Shown: positions 1-9,407 of the stretch, one piece after another
Position numbering within the stretch: the first letter of the stretch is position 1
Layout: each line of letters starts with the position of its first letter
From: Alnus glutinosa
Lineage: Eukaryota; Streptophyta; Magnoliopsida; Fagales; Betulaceae
Assembly: GCF_958979055.1 (NCBI RefSeq)
Contig: NC_084896.1
Coordinates: forward strand, 28,271,501-28,335,500
Reading direction: 5' to 3'
DNA: 64,000 nt
The notes under the pieces: model-generated
Told to the model about the DNA's origin: nothing
Database searches by the model: none
What the model saw: the letters and a program-made list of their open reading frames with translations, nothing else
Position numbers and translations under genes: made by a program

Positions 1-452
1 TGGCCCATTCCTGCCACATGGCAGGTGTCAGTGGAAAGAGCTCACTCATAGCTTCCCTTGCCTGTCTCAGTTTCTCTATGTCGCCCATTTTCCGCAGAAG
101 CCTCACGTACTGAGGAAAAACAAAAAGACCATAATTATGAGACTACATATACATCATTTTATTTTCTTGGGATTTCTTAGCAAGCAAACAGAGTGAATAC
201 CTGGACATGAGTGTCATAGTTGGAAGGGTTGGACGAAAGCTCCGCCTCCAAGGTCTGCAACTGGAGGTTCTGCTGAGCTTCGTCTTCGGAGTCGGACTCG
301 GGATCGGAATCGGAGCCATCAGAACCGGGAGAGCTAGGAGGGTTTTGGGCAGCGTCCGGCATGTATTGGTCTCCGTTGTCAACGTTTTCTTCTTCTTCAG
401 AAGTTGATGGCTTTGATTTGGGTTGTTCTTCTAGGGTTGGGGTTTCCTCCAT
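1..452 (-). CDS. SART3/Prp24-like U4/U6 snRNP recycling factor, N-terminal exons (partial)
   Basis: Two exons are visible: exon 1 at 452-201 (84 aa) and exon 2 from 109 running off the window edge. They join in phase 0 between ...YDTHVQ and YVRLLRKMGDIEKLRQ. The intron 200-110 has GT-AG ends. The N-terminus is acidic and low in complexity (EEEE, DSDPESDSEDE). It then enters a half-a-TPR (HAT) helical repeat: LQTLEAELSSNPSNYDTHVQ, followed by a segment with MSELFPLTPAMWQEWA. This arrangement is typical of plant homologues of SART3, a nuclear protein that in animals and yeast re-anneals U4 and U6 snRNAs after splicing. The HAT array and the C-terminal RRMs lie outside the window. The start is the first ATG after a CT-rich leader (about 469-505). 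The family call rests on recalled similarity and no search was run. Confidence 0.8.
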
Positions 453-621
453 CGGAACTACGCCACAGTCTCTCTCTCTCGCTCTCTCTTCGCTCTGCTT
501 CGCTTGGAATTGGAATAAAGAAAGAGATCAGACGTTTTCGCGGAAGACCCATGTGCATCTTCTAGGGGTAGTCTGGGTTTTTCACCTGCTCTTTTGGGAT
601 AATAAAGAAATGCACTTATGT
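453..621 (-). promoter_or_regulatory. Leader/promoter of the SART3-like gene
   Basis: This short stretch lies between the SART3-like start codon and the first transposon. It holds a CT-rich tract (about 469-505) on the plus strand, which is a GA-rich leader on the coding strand, as is common in plant 5' UTRs. No TATA box is evident. Confidence 0.4.
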
Positions 622-1300
622 TCCGTTTGTTTCTGCGTAAAATAATTTCGGCATTTTCCTGTGTTTGGTAGGAGCGAAATAATAGTCAACCGGAAAATGA
701 TTTCTGTTTGACCAAAAATGCTTAGTAAATTTCGGAAAGTGAAAAGCGTAAATCGTTTTCCGAAGACGCTAGACGCGGTCGATCTATTTTAAACGGCACA
801 GTCGACCTTGACGTTCAAGCAGCCAACCACCATTGAAATATTGCCTATATCGGAATCCGACAACATCCGGTTAATGTCGCCGGAATCTGGCGACGGAATC
901 CGGCCACCTTCGCCGGAATCCGGTCAGCCAGATTCCGGCGACTAATCTGACCGGAATCCGGCCACTTTCGCCTGAATCCGGCTATCCCAGATTCCGACGA
1001 AACTGTCCGGATTCCGGCCTTTATCTCGAATTCTGGCTGTATTAGCCGGAATCAAGTAAAATTATTAGAATCTTGTCAGTCAGGGACCGAATCTCGTCAT
1101 CGATGATTTTTATATTATTTTATATTAATATTTATATGTTTTGAATAAAAATTAATTTTTATAGGTTAATATGATTGAATGAAAATATGAAAAATATTTG
1201 TGATATTCTGTACGCGCCAAACACTGAAAAATGATTTCGACGAAAAATATTTTTCCAGAAAAATGACTTCCCTGAAACCATTTTACGTCGAAACAAACGG
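622..1300. mobile_element. TIR element, family A copy 1 (non-autonomous DNA transposon)
   Basis: The left end CCGTTTGTTTCTGCGTAAAA and the right end (reverse complement CCGTTTGTTTCGACGTAAAA) form inverted termini of about 21 bp. Next to each are subterminal motifs (GTGTTTGG and its partner GCGCCAAACAC). The core carries repeated CGGAATCCGG-type palindromic words (about 850-1060). A second copy lies at 33680-34380. There is no coding capacity. A target duplication could not be fixed, so the superfamily is open. Confidence 0.6.
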
Positions 1301-1465
1301 ATAATTGAATTTAATCCAGTCGAGCCGAATTGAATTTAAAAACTTTAAGACTGGCTCGTTTATGAGTCGAGCTTAAATAGTCGAGTTTGAATTCGAGCAG
1401 AGCTATAAAATGCGTGTTCGAGTTTGACTTGTTTAAAACTCAGACGAGCTCGAATACATTGAGAA
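1301..1465. repeat. Fragment of an older repeat rich in GAGCTCGAA words
   Basis: Words such as GTCGAG, CGAGTTTGA and GAGCTCGAA recur here, at 2227-2340 and at 3220-3415. These look like pieces of one older hAT-like repeat later broken by the insertions at 1466-2225 and 2411-2985. No gene was seen. Confidence 0.35.
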
Positions 1466-2225
1466 TAGGCTTAACAATTTTTGACACGACATGGGAATCC
1501 GGCACAAACATGACACGAAAAAATAGGGTTTGGCTTTATCGGGTTCAGATCTAATCGAGTCGATTATGACCCAATTTTTATTCCTTTTTTTTTTAACGTC
1601 ACTTTTGCCAATCTTTTGGTCCAAGGCAAAACCCTACCCGCGTAACCCGCATCACTTTACTTTTTAATGTTTTCACTTCACCATCTTCACGCCGCATGCC
1701 TCCCCTCCTTGGCTCCTTTCACACTTTCAGTCTTCCACCATCACTTTTCTCTTCACTTCACTGTCTTTACTCTTCACAAGCATAGCCGCACAGCTGCATA
1801 GCTTCACCTTCGGATCGGACGTACTCACGGCTTCACGCGCCCTTCACTTCCGAGTTCATTATTCACACTCACGGCTTCACGCCGTCTGAGGTTCAGTGGC
1901 TCAGTGCTATGTCTTTTCGAGTTTTCGGTTTGCGAACTTGGGAGCCCTAGATTTGGCGCTTGTTGGTTGTGAACACAGTTTCCTGTGTGATATGGGTTTG
2001 CAAACCATGGCTGGATTGTGTTGTTTGGGTCTTTTCTTTTCTCCTGTGATTGCAGTGCGGATTGAGGTTGTGGGGTGGGCATGGGTTTATTGGGTTCGTA
2101 TCGTGTTCAGGTTACAAGTTTTGACCCAATTATTAATTGGGTTGGATTCGTGTTGAACCCGATTGTGTAATCGGGTCAGTCGAGTCGACACGAACCCGAC
2201 CCGTATACCCGAATTGCCAAGCCTA
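1466..2225. mobile_element. hAT-type non-autonomous element with near-perfect 8-bp TSD
   Basis: The ends are TAGGCTTAACAATTT and, on the other side, the reverse complement TAGGCTTGGCAATT. Flanks read ATTGAGAA on the left and GTTGAGAA on the right (7 of 8 match), as expected for hAT. Subterminal sequence is rich in GGGTCGGGT / GACCCGAT words, common in plant hAT MITEs. Two short open frames inside (around 1825-2156) have no recognisable product and were not called as genes. Confidence 0.55.
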
Positions 2226-2410
2226 GTTGAGAATGACATTTGAGCCAAGTCAAGCCAGATTACTCAACAAGCTAGACTCAACTAGAGCTCAAGGTAAGCT
2301 TTAAATTTTTTTAATATTTGATCAAAACGGAATTCAAGCCCGAGTTTATGAGCAATCTCCATATTAACTATTAATAGCTTAATATGTTAGTTTAACATAT
2401 TAAATACTAT
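2226..2410. repeat. Remnant of the older GAGCTC-rich repeat and AT-rich flank
   Basis: This is the continuation of the repeat interrupted at 1466. It ends in AT-rich DNA that carries the left target duplication of the next element. Confidence 0.3.
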
Positions 2411-2985
2411 GGGTAATTAAATTTTCCCTCCATCAACTATCAATCATTGTCAATATGTTCCCATGAACAAACATTTCGATCAAAAAAGAGTATCTAACTA
2501 CCATCTTCACATACTTTGGCCCCTTCCGTCAGGGAATCCCGTTAACTTTGATAGAATATGCCATTTTTTAGCGTTAATTTTAATTTAAAGACCAAAATGC
2601 CATCCATAGTAATTAATAAAAAAATAAAAAATAAAAATAAACCTACCAGCAGCCACCCTCTTGGGTGGAGGGGGTGGCGCGCAAACCACCCGTAGAGGTG
2701 GCCGGAGCCACCTTTAGGGGTTGCTCGCAAGCCACCCGGCCACCTCAGAGGGTGGCGGCACTTTAGTGTTTTTTTTATTTTTTTATTTTTTTGTTTAAGA
2801 TGAGAGCATTTAGGTCATTTTTTAAATTAAATTAGGGCATTTAAGTATTTGCATGAATTAGACTAACGGAATGGGCCAAAATATATAAAGATGGTAGTTG
2901 AATACTTTATTTTGATCGAGGTGTCAGTTCATATGAGTATATTGACAATAACTGGTAATTGATGGGGGCAAAAGGTAATTACCCC
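2411..2985. mobile_element. MULE-type MITE, about 58-bp TIRs, 10-bp TSD
   Basis: The left end starts GGGTAATTAAATTTTCCCTC. The right end reads, in reverse complement, GGGGTAATTACCTTTTGCCC. Similarity continues for about 58 bp to a TATTGTCAATAT-like word and GAAC. The 10-bp direct repeat TAAATACTAT flanks it at 2401-2410 and 2986-2995. A 9-11 bp TSD with long TIRs is the Mutator-like signature. The centre is GC-rich with GGTGGC / GCCACC words. No coding capacity. Confidence 0.8.
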
Positions 2986-2995
2986 TAAATACTAT

Positions 2996-3774
2996 TATCA
3001 AAGTATTATTATTAATATGTAATACAATATTTACTTTGCTAGTTAGTATATGTTAATAAACTAGATAATATGTTAGTTTATGAACTAACTAGTTAGTATG
3101 TTAACTAATAAACATACAAATAAATATTAAGCAACATATATAACATATATTACTTAATTACTATTATACGTATTTAAATTTATATAACTCATTTTTAGTA
3201 ATATATAAGAGATATGAACGGCTAACGAGTCGAACGAGCAATCCGGTCGAACTTTAAATGAGCTGAGCTTGCGAGTCCCTATCAAGTTTTGTCGAGCGAG
3301 TCGGGTATGTATTATTTACTAATTGAACGGGTTTCTACAATAATGAGCGAGTTTCTACAATATCAAGCTCGAATTCGAATCAAGCTAAATCAAACGAACT
3401 GATTTATTTACATCCATAAATGCAATTATCAAACCATGCTACTATCTCTATGAGGCAACGAAATCAAGTCTGGATGCTAAATTTGTTTTGGGCTTTGGAG
3501 TGGAGTTTGAATGTAGGGTGAATTTGGGATTTAATGTTGAATTTTGTATATAATGGTGATTTTGACTGATATATTTAGAATTATATACTTGAGAGAATGT
3601 GAATGAGAGTGTTAGCAGCATTTTTGTTTTCTACGTAACGGAACTCTAAATTTGCATATGAATTTATATTGAAAACAAAAACAAATTTACTTCTTGTTGA
3701 TACTTCGTTTTTGTTTTTTAAATATATATAATGTCCAAAAAACACATGTAACACTAACTTGGTAGTTTTAGACT
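2996..3774. other. AT-rich intergenic DNA with old repeat end
   Basis: AT-rich sequence. A block at 3220-3415 with CGAGC and TCGAA words resembles the repeat at 1301-1465 and ends near ATTTACATCC, a common hAT-like terminus. No gene was seen. Confidence 0.3.
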
Positions 3775-4029
3775 TCACAGCTAGGGCCGGCTCTATATGG
3801 AAAAAAATAAAAATAAAAAATTAGGCGATCTCCTAAGGCCCTCCAATTAATGAATATTAATAAAGAAATATTTATGAAAAAATATTTGAAGGCTTAATTA
3901 TAGTTAACATTTTTTAATTAAGGCCATAATTATAGTAATAAGTAATTAAAAAGGCATTAATATCATCTAATTCTTCAACATTTCATTGTTGAAATAAGTT
4001 ATAAAAAAATCGGTAGTATTAAATAAGAG

Positions 4030-4441
4030 GGATCCGGCTTCCATGCGGTAGTTTAAAACTACCGCATGGGTGCTGTAGTGGAAAACGGTACTGTTTTCCA
4101 CTTAAAAAAATTTGCAAATTTTTTAATAAATTTGCAAATTATAAAAATAATAATAATTAAAAACAAAAAATATTAAAATCAAAAAAACACTTAAGGGGTG
4201 GCCGGCCACCCCCTTGGGCAACGCCGGCCACCATATTATTGGCCAAGGGGGTGGCCGGACCACCCCCTTGGCCGATCTGGGGTGGACGAACCACCCCAGT
4301 CGGCTTTGGGGGTGGTCCGGCCACCCCCAAAAAGCTAAAAAAACAAAACAAAAAAAAAGTTAGGGGTTTGGGGGGTGGGGGGTGGCCGGACCACCCCCTA
4401 AGGGCCTGGGGGTGATTTGGCCACCGGCCACCCCCAAAACC

Positions 4442-4473
<32 letters not shown>

Positions 4474-4871
4474 TTTATTTTTTGTTTCTAGGCCTTTTAG
4501 GGGTGGCCGGACCACCCCCAAGGGCCTAGGGGTGGTTTCGACCGCCCCATACAGCCGATCTGGGGGTGGCCGAGCCACACCCAAGGCCTTTGGGGGTGGT
4601 CTGGCCACCCCAAACCCCTAAGCTTTTTTTTGTTTTGTTTTTTAGCCTTTTGGGGGTGGCCGGACCACCCCCTTGGCCAAAAATGGGGTGGCCGGCGTTG
4701 CCCAAGGAGGTGGCCGGCCACCCCTTAAGTTTTGTTTTTTGTTTTAATATTTTTTGTTTTTAATTATTATTATTTTTAAAATTTTAAAATTTATTAAAAA
4801 ATTTGCAAATTTTTTTAAGTCACTTCAGCACCCATGCGGTAGTTTTAAACTACCGCATGGAAGCCGGATCC
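4030..4871. mobile_element. Foldback MULE-type element with 9-bp TSD
   Basis: It begins GGATCCGGCTTCCATGCGG and ends with the matching inverse. Each end carries a palindrome around CCATGCGGTAGTTT and AAACTACCGCATGG. The inverted arms run inward for well over 200 bp through AT-rich tracts into GGCCGGCCACCCC words. The 9-bp duplication AAATAAGAG lies at 4021-4029 and 4872-4880. The middle repeats GGTGGCCGGACCACCCCC-like words several times. Open frames there, rich in Pro, Gly and Arg, are by-products of the repeat, not genes. Confidence 0.8.
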
Positions 4872-5098
4872 AAATAAGAGAATCAAATGATATTAAAGAC
4901 ATTCTTAAATAAAATCAATTTTTCAACTTTAAACGTTATATTATTATAAATAATGGAGATAATAAAAATAATAATAATAATATTCAATTATATTGTGGGT
5001 AGAGATTTTTTGGGCCTTGTGATGAGCATTGAACAACCAAAATTTCAATCAGAATTTAAAAAGAATACAATTTTGCATCCCAAAAAGTGATAAAATTA

Positions 5099-5099
<1 letters not shown>

Positions 5100-5174
<75 letters not shown>
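5100..5174. repeat. (TA)n microsatellite
   Basis: About 37 TA units in the right part of hAT element 1. Confidence 0.95.
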
Positions 5175-5179
<5 letters not shown>

Positions 5180-5238
5180 CTCACTTAACCTTGTCGTCTT
5201 AGGCCTCAAAACATATCAAGTCGGGCTTGATCACAGCT

Positions 5239-5795
5239 TATTTGATGCTAGGCTTGGTATTCCTCCAACCTAAAAATGTAAAGACAAAGTTGGAAGAAAT
5301 TTTATTAAAAATGCGTGTGTTCTTCCCAACTTTGTTCTTGCAATAATTTTTCATTTATTATTAATATTATTTTTTAAAAAAAGCATGTGCTTCTCACATA
5401 CAAAATAACACGTAACATTTTTATTTGTATAGATTTGGTTGGAGGAATTTTCTCTAATCTAGTTTAGAAGAAATATTCTTTGTTTGTCGAAAAAATAGGT
5501 ACATTGTGGGAAATTCAGTCCTCTAGATTTCTTTTTTTAAAAAAAAAAAAAAAAATCTATTAAAATGTTAATTGTTATATTTATTTATTAATATCTTGTT
5601 ATAAAAAAAAAGAAAAGAGAGAGAGAGAGATGGTAAATGTTGAGATAACAAATTATATAAATCATTTAATTAAAAATAATGGTTGAAGTGTTAACAAGTC
5701 TTCCTCTTGAATACAATCAATAAAATGTAAATAGGTGAATGATTTTTACACAGGATATTAAATACTATTTTATATATAAATAGTTTAGACTTTGT
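5239..5795. other. AT-rich intergenic DNA
   Basis: Holds poly-A/T runs (about 5528-5555) and a short GA tract (about 5615-5630). No gene, RNA or clear element ends were seen. Confidence 0.4.
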
Positions 5796-5950
5796 CAAGG
5801 CCGGCTCGATATATTTTGAGGTCTTAGGCGAGAAGTTTAAGTGATGCATTTTATTTAAAATTAAATATTATTTTATTTAAAATTATAGCTTTATTTAAAA
5901 TTCGTTATTCTCGCTTTTTGGGAAGCAAAATAATTTATTAAGTTTTTATA

Positions 5951-6143
5951 TTAAAGTTTTTTTAATATTTCATTTTCAATTGATAATATAGCTAATCCAT
6001 TTAATATTTCCTGTGACATAGTTGATCTTAGGCATGATTTTATTAATTTTAATTTTGAAAAACTTATTTCTGCAGAAGCAACTGTAACAGGTATTGTCAA
6101 TAAAATTCTATAAACGATACTTGCATTAGAGCATTGGTAGCGC
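5951..6143 (-). pseudogene. hAT transposase, C-terminal dimerisation region
   Basis: The translated segment contains NASIVYRILLTIPVTVASAE followed by ISFSKLKLIKSCLRSTMSQE and LNGLAILSIENEIL. This is the C-terminal hAT dimerisation domain of the plant TTF-zinc-finger/DUF4371 transposase class. The conserved SAER-SFSKLK motif has changed to SAEISFSKLK. The upstream part of the protein lies at 8524-8735, beyond the insertion. The source protein is several hundred residues, so this is a fragment of a dead element. Confidence 0.8.
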
Positions 6144-7334
6144 GCCAAGCGGCTACGTGGATTTTAAATTTATAAGTTTACCACTCACAATAGTACGTAT
6201 CGATTGTACTATAGTAAGAGTGATCGAACCACAGAGATTATTGGTTGTTTTGCGTAACGGAATATTAAAGAGCGTATTTAACTTAACTTAAAGATAAAAA
6301 TAAAAGTAAAGGTTGTAGAATTGAAGCTACAACAATAAAGTGAAGGAATGAAAGCAGAAAATGAAAACATACTAAGAGAAAACTTAGGGTATTGATCTTG
6401 TCCAATCCTCAACCAATGAAATGCTTAAAGTCTATATGGATCTTCCTAACATACATGATATGAGCGCGTAATTGGCGTTAACCATTACGACGAACTCGAC
6501 ATGAAAACACTTTTGTTAATACGTAGTTATAAAGCACCTAGTTTTACATAAATCAATTCCATGTAAAGATTAGTCTATAATTGAAAAACGTTTACACTAC
6601 GAAAGGTGTGGAGTGATTAATGCTCCTTAACTTACTACTCTACAACACATCCTAATAAGCATACACAATATATGAAAACCCTAGTTAGGCTACAATGATA
6701 AGGTATCTAGTTTTACACCGAACGCATCACGTAAAAGTTACACTATAATTGAAAAACGGTTTAAACTATCAAATATGTGAAACGACCGGTATTCCCTAGT
6801 ATACCCTATAAGGTGACTCTAATGAGAAAACACATATTATGTCAAAAAACATCATTGCACAAGACATCATTCTCTTTAAAAAATGTTGATTTTACTCATG
6901 AATCCAAGAAAACTCATAGACAATCATAACTCTTTTTCATGAATAAATGGATGGAAATATTGAAAACAAAACCTTTTAGCATGAGTTTTGCAATCTTTTA
7001 GCCTTACACAATCATCAAACATATTAAGAAAATCTCAAGAACATCAAGAACACTTCATGGTTTTTAGAGAGGATTTTAATCAAACCGTAAGAACTAATTT
7101 AGCTAGACATGAAGTAAACTAATTTAAGCATAAAAATAATAAAGAAACACGATCAAAATAAACTAAAAACAATATATTGAAAGTATGGAATTCGGATTAC
7201 ACAAAAGAAATGAAAACATTAAAATTAACTAAGAAGATACACCTGAGAAAATGGAAGTCCCAAGAAGATGTATGCCTATTATTCTCACCCATGCCTCATA
7301 TATATAAAGGAAGAGATTTACAAAATAAAATTTA

Positions 7335-7600
7335 AAGAAGAGATAAGATAAGAGATAAGATAAGATAAGATATGATAGGATAATATAGGATATGATAGGA
7401 TAGGATATGATAAGATAAGATAAGATAAGATAGGATAGGATAGGATAAGATAGGATATGATATGATAGGATAAGAGATATTTGGAAATATCTAAGATATT
7501 TTGGAAATATCTAAGATATTTTGGAAATATCTAAAAGTATCTAAAAAAATATCTAAAAAATATCTAGAAAATATCTAAGATATTTAAAATATCAAGGAAG
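7335..7600. repeat. Degenerate GATA/GGATA and AAATATCTAAG tandem repeats
   Basis: Pentamer-like GATAA, GATAG and GATAT units run from about 7335 to 7475. They are followed by repeated GGAAATATCTAAGATATTTT units to about 7590. Confidence 0.8.
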
Positions 7601-7647
7601 AGTGACATGTCAACATTGTTCTAGATTGTTCCGAAAATATCCAAATT

Positions 7648-7790
7648 CGATCGATCAATTATAAAGTCGATTGATCTCATTTCGCTCGATCGCATTCGTG
7701 GTTGCCCTGTCTCGATCGATCGCATCTCGCACGATCGATTTTTCTTCGACTGATGATTCGATCGATCGATTATAAAGTCGATCGATCTAT
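7648..7790. repeat. Cluster of CGATCGAT words with a repeated 35-bp unit
   Basis: CGATCGATC words recur. A unit reading CGATCGATC, then ATTATAAAGTCGAT and GATCT, appears near 7648 and again near 7758. The segment is far richer in CpG and GATC than its surroundings. Confidence 0.75.
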
Positions 7791-8523
7791 TTGCCTTAGC
7801 CGATTCTTCACTTGGCATGAGCAACTTTGAACTCTGGAAATGACCAAATTGCCCTTGATATATTTGCAGGTCTAATTCAAGTGTTTTGAACTAGGTTTCA
7901 ACTAAGACCTGAAAATAAGACAAAACACAAAACTACAACAAAACGTTACATTTACAACACAAAACTAGGCAGAACAAATGTAAATTAAGGGGTCTTAAAT
8001 AGAATAATTCAAGACTTATCAAGCATTCATTGTAGCCTCATCAAATTTTACTCACCAAAGTAGCTAAAAATCACTTTTCTATATTATGGTGAACTACTTT
8101 TTTAAAATTCTCCAACAACCTCACAATTTTAACTATTTATTATCACTATTCCATTTAAATAATATTTTTTCATATTTCTTTATTATTTTTCTATTTAATC
8201 TTTTTACAAAGAATCCTTCATGTCCATGAAATAAAGACATTATCGTGTGAGAGAGATGTGAGATGGGAAAAAAAAATGAGAGAAAAAAGGAAAAAAGTGT
8301 GCTGATCATGTGAGAGATAAATGTGAAAGAAAATTGGTGAGTTAGTTGATAAGTGAATATTACTCATCAGAATTGGTGAGTAATTTCACTCATCAAAACT
8401 TTTTGGTTAAAATGGTGAGGCTGCTGGGAGTAGTTTTTTAGTGTTTTCATCAAATTGGCTCACAAAAATAATTAAAAAGCTATTTTGATATGGCTACTAT
8501 GAATGCTCTTAGGAAAAGAATCA

Positions 8524-8735
8524 AGCCTTTTTTTTTTTTTTTTATATAATTTAATGTGTCAATTGGAGCCATTTCTTCTATTTGTACAATTTCTGTTAAA
8601 ACCTTTAATTCTAAAAATAAATCAAGGCCATCAATATCATTATAAATATCATGTTTTAGAAAACCTTCAAGATTAAGACCTGATTTGTCAAAGGTCGAAT
8701 TCTCTTTAATCTTTATGATAAGGTTATCTAAGACT
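8524..8735 (-). pseudogene. hAT transposase, middle/C-terminal fragment
   Basis: The minus-strand frame reads EVLDNLIIKIKENSTFDKSG, then LNLEGFLKHDIYNDIDGLDL and FLELKVLTEIVQIEE, continuing towards DSFP at the TTA insertion site. This acidic linker precedes the dimerisation domain in TTF-type hAT proteins. It is the upstream part of the fragment at 5951-6143. The region 8736-9195 is AT-rich with no clear further coding. Confidence 0.65.
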
Positions 8736-9195
8736 TCTTATTTTTGGAAAATTATACTTCATTTTTTGAACGTTTGTTTTGGAAATAAATCTCGCATTTA
8801 TTTATTTATTTATTTTTCATTCTATTTTGATTCTAGCTTGAACGGTTGAACGTTGGATTTAATTACGTGTCCTAACTCGTAAGGCCTTTAAAGTTTTTGA
8901 ATGTTGGATCTGGACGGTTGGATTTTCTATTTTTGGAACGTTGGACTTAATTTTTTGAGGCCTTCAATTAATTATTTTTTTTAAAAAAATAGATCTCTAT
9001 TAATATTTTGTAATTGGGGCATCCATTATACTAATGCTTTTTTAATTTTATTTTTACCATAATTTGGGGCCTTATTAATGTGTATTAATGGTAATTAAAG
9101 CTTTCTTTTTTCTTTTTTAGAAATAAATCTTTATTAATATTTTTAAATTAGGAACCCTATTAAATTTACCATTTTTAGGAGATCGATTTAATGGT

Positions 9196-9294
9196 AAAAT
9201 ATGAAATGTAGATAGAGGAGGATCGGAGGACAATGTCAGAGGAAAACGAGGACCAATGAAATTCGAACCATTCCTTAAATAGGGATGCCTGGTC

Positions 9295-9331
<37 letters not shown>

Positions 9332-9407
9332 AGAAATCAATGGGTCACGGTAAAGAAACCAACCGACCGACCGAGAAACTTGGAGGAGCATTGTCGCATT
9401 GAAGAAG
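9196..9407 (+). promoter_or_regulatory. Upstream region of the IDA-like gene
   Basis: Contains a TA repeat (about 9298-9329) shortly before the start codon, and a leader with ACCGACCGACCG. The TA tract may act as a TATA region, but this cannot be proven from sequence. Confidence 0.35.

Larger units (their letters stand above)
3783..5230. mobile_element. hAT element 1 with 8-bp TSD, itself invaded
   Basis: The left terminus AGGGCCGGCTCTATATGG and the right terminus (reverse complement TCAAGCCCGACTTGATATG) are imperfect inverted repeats of the plant hAT type. The perfect 8-bp duplication TCACAGCT lies at 3775-3782 and 5231-5238. The reverse complement of the right end matches the left end of hAT element 2 at 5796, so both belong to one family. 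It contains a MULE-type foldback element (4030-4871) and a long TA microsatellite (5100-5174). No transposase remains in this copy. Confidence 0.75.
6135..8021. mobile_element. Unclassified 1.9-kb element with TG...CA ends and 5-bp TSD
   Basis: It starts TGGTAGCGCGCC and ends GACTTATCA, with the direct repeat AGCAT at 6130-6134 and 8022-8026. TG...CA termini plus a 5-bp TSD are the marks of integrase-mediated insertion. However, the two ends are not direct repeats of each other and no primer-binding site, polypurine tract or coding frame was found. The interior has AT-rich sequence, a GATAAGATAGGATATGATA-like run (7335-7475), an AAATATCTAAG run (7475-7590) and a CGATCGAT cluster (7648-7790). 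Orientation is unknown. Confidence 0.5.
6129..8508. mobile_element. Tourist/PIF-Harbinger-type MITE (TTA TSD), carrying a nested insertion
   Basis: The element starts GAGCATT and ends AATGCTC, flanked by TTA at 6126-6128 and 8509-8511. Removing it joins the hAT transposase frame (…DSFP then NASIVYR…). A second insertion (6135-8021) splits its left TIR. Without that insertion the MITE would be about 490 bp, with ends GAGCATTCATTGTAGCC and GAGCATTCATAGTAGCC. TTA duplications and short TIRs are typical of Tourist elements. Confidence 0.7.
5796..9195 (-). mobile_element. hAT element 2, remnant with split transposase
   Basis: The left end CAAGGCCGGCTCGATAT followed by TTTTGAGG and TCTTAGGCG matches the terminus of hAT element 1. 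Near 9165 a TTAGGAGATCG word matches the opposite end of element 1, so the right end is placed there approximately. Two transposase pieces on the minus strand (8524-8735 and 5951-6143) are separated by an insertion at 6129-8508. Both pieces belong to the same frame once the insertion is ignored. Confidence 0.6.

Noticed and set aside
4157..4763. Several Pro/Gly/Arg-rich open frames on both strands
   Set aside because: They follow from the GGCCGGACCACCCC repeat words of the foldback element and read in several frames at once.
7320..7800. Possible CRISPR-like or satellite array
   Set aside because: The units are short, irregular simple repeats without spacers, and the context is a plant transposable element.
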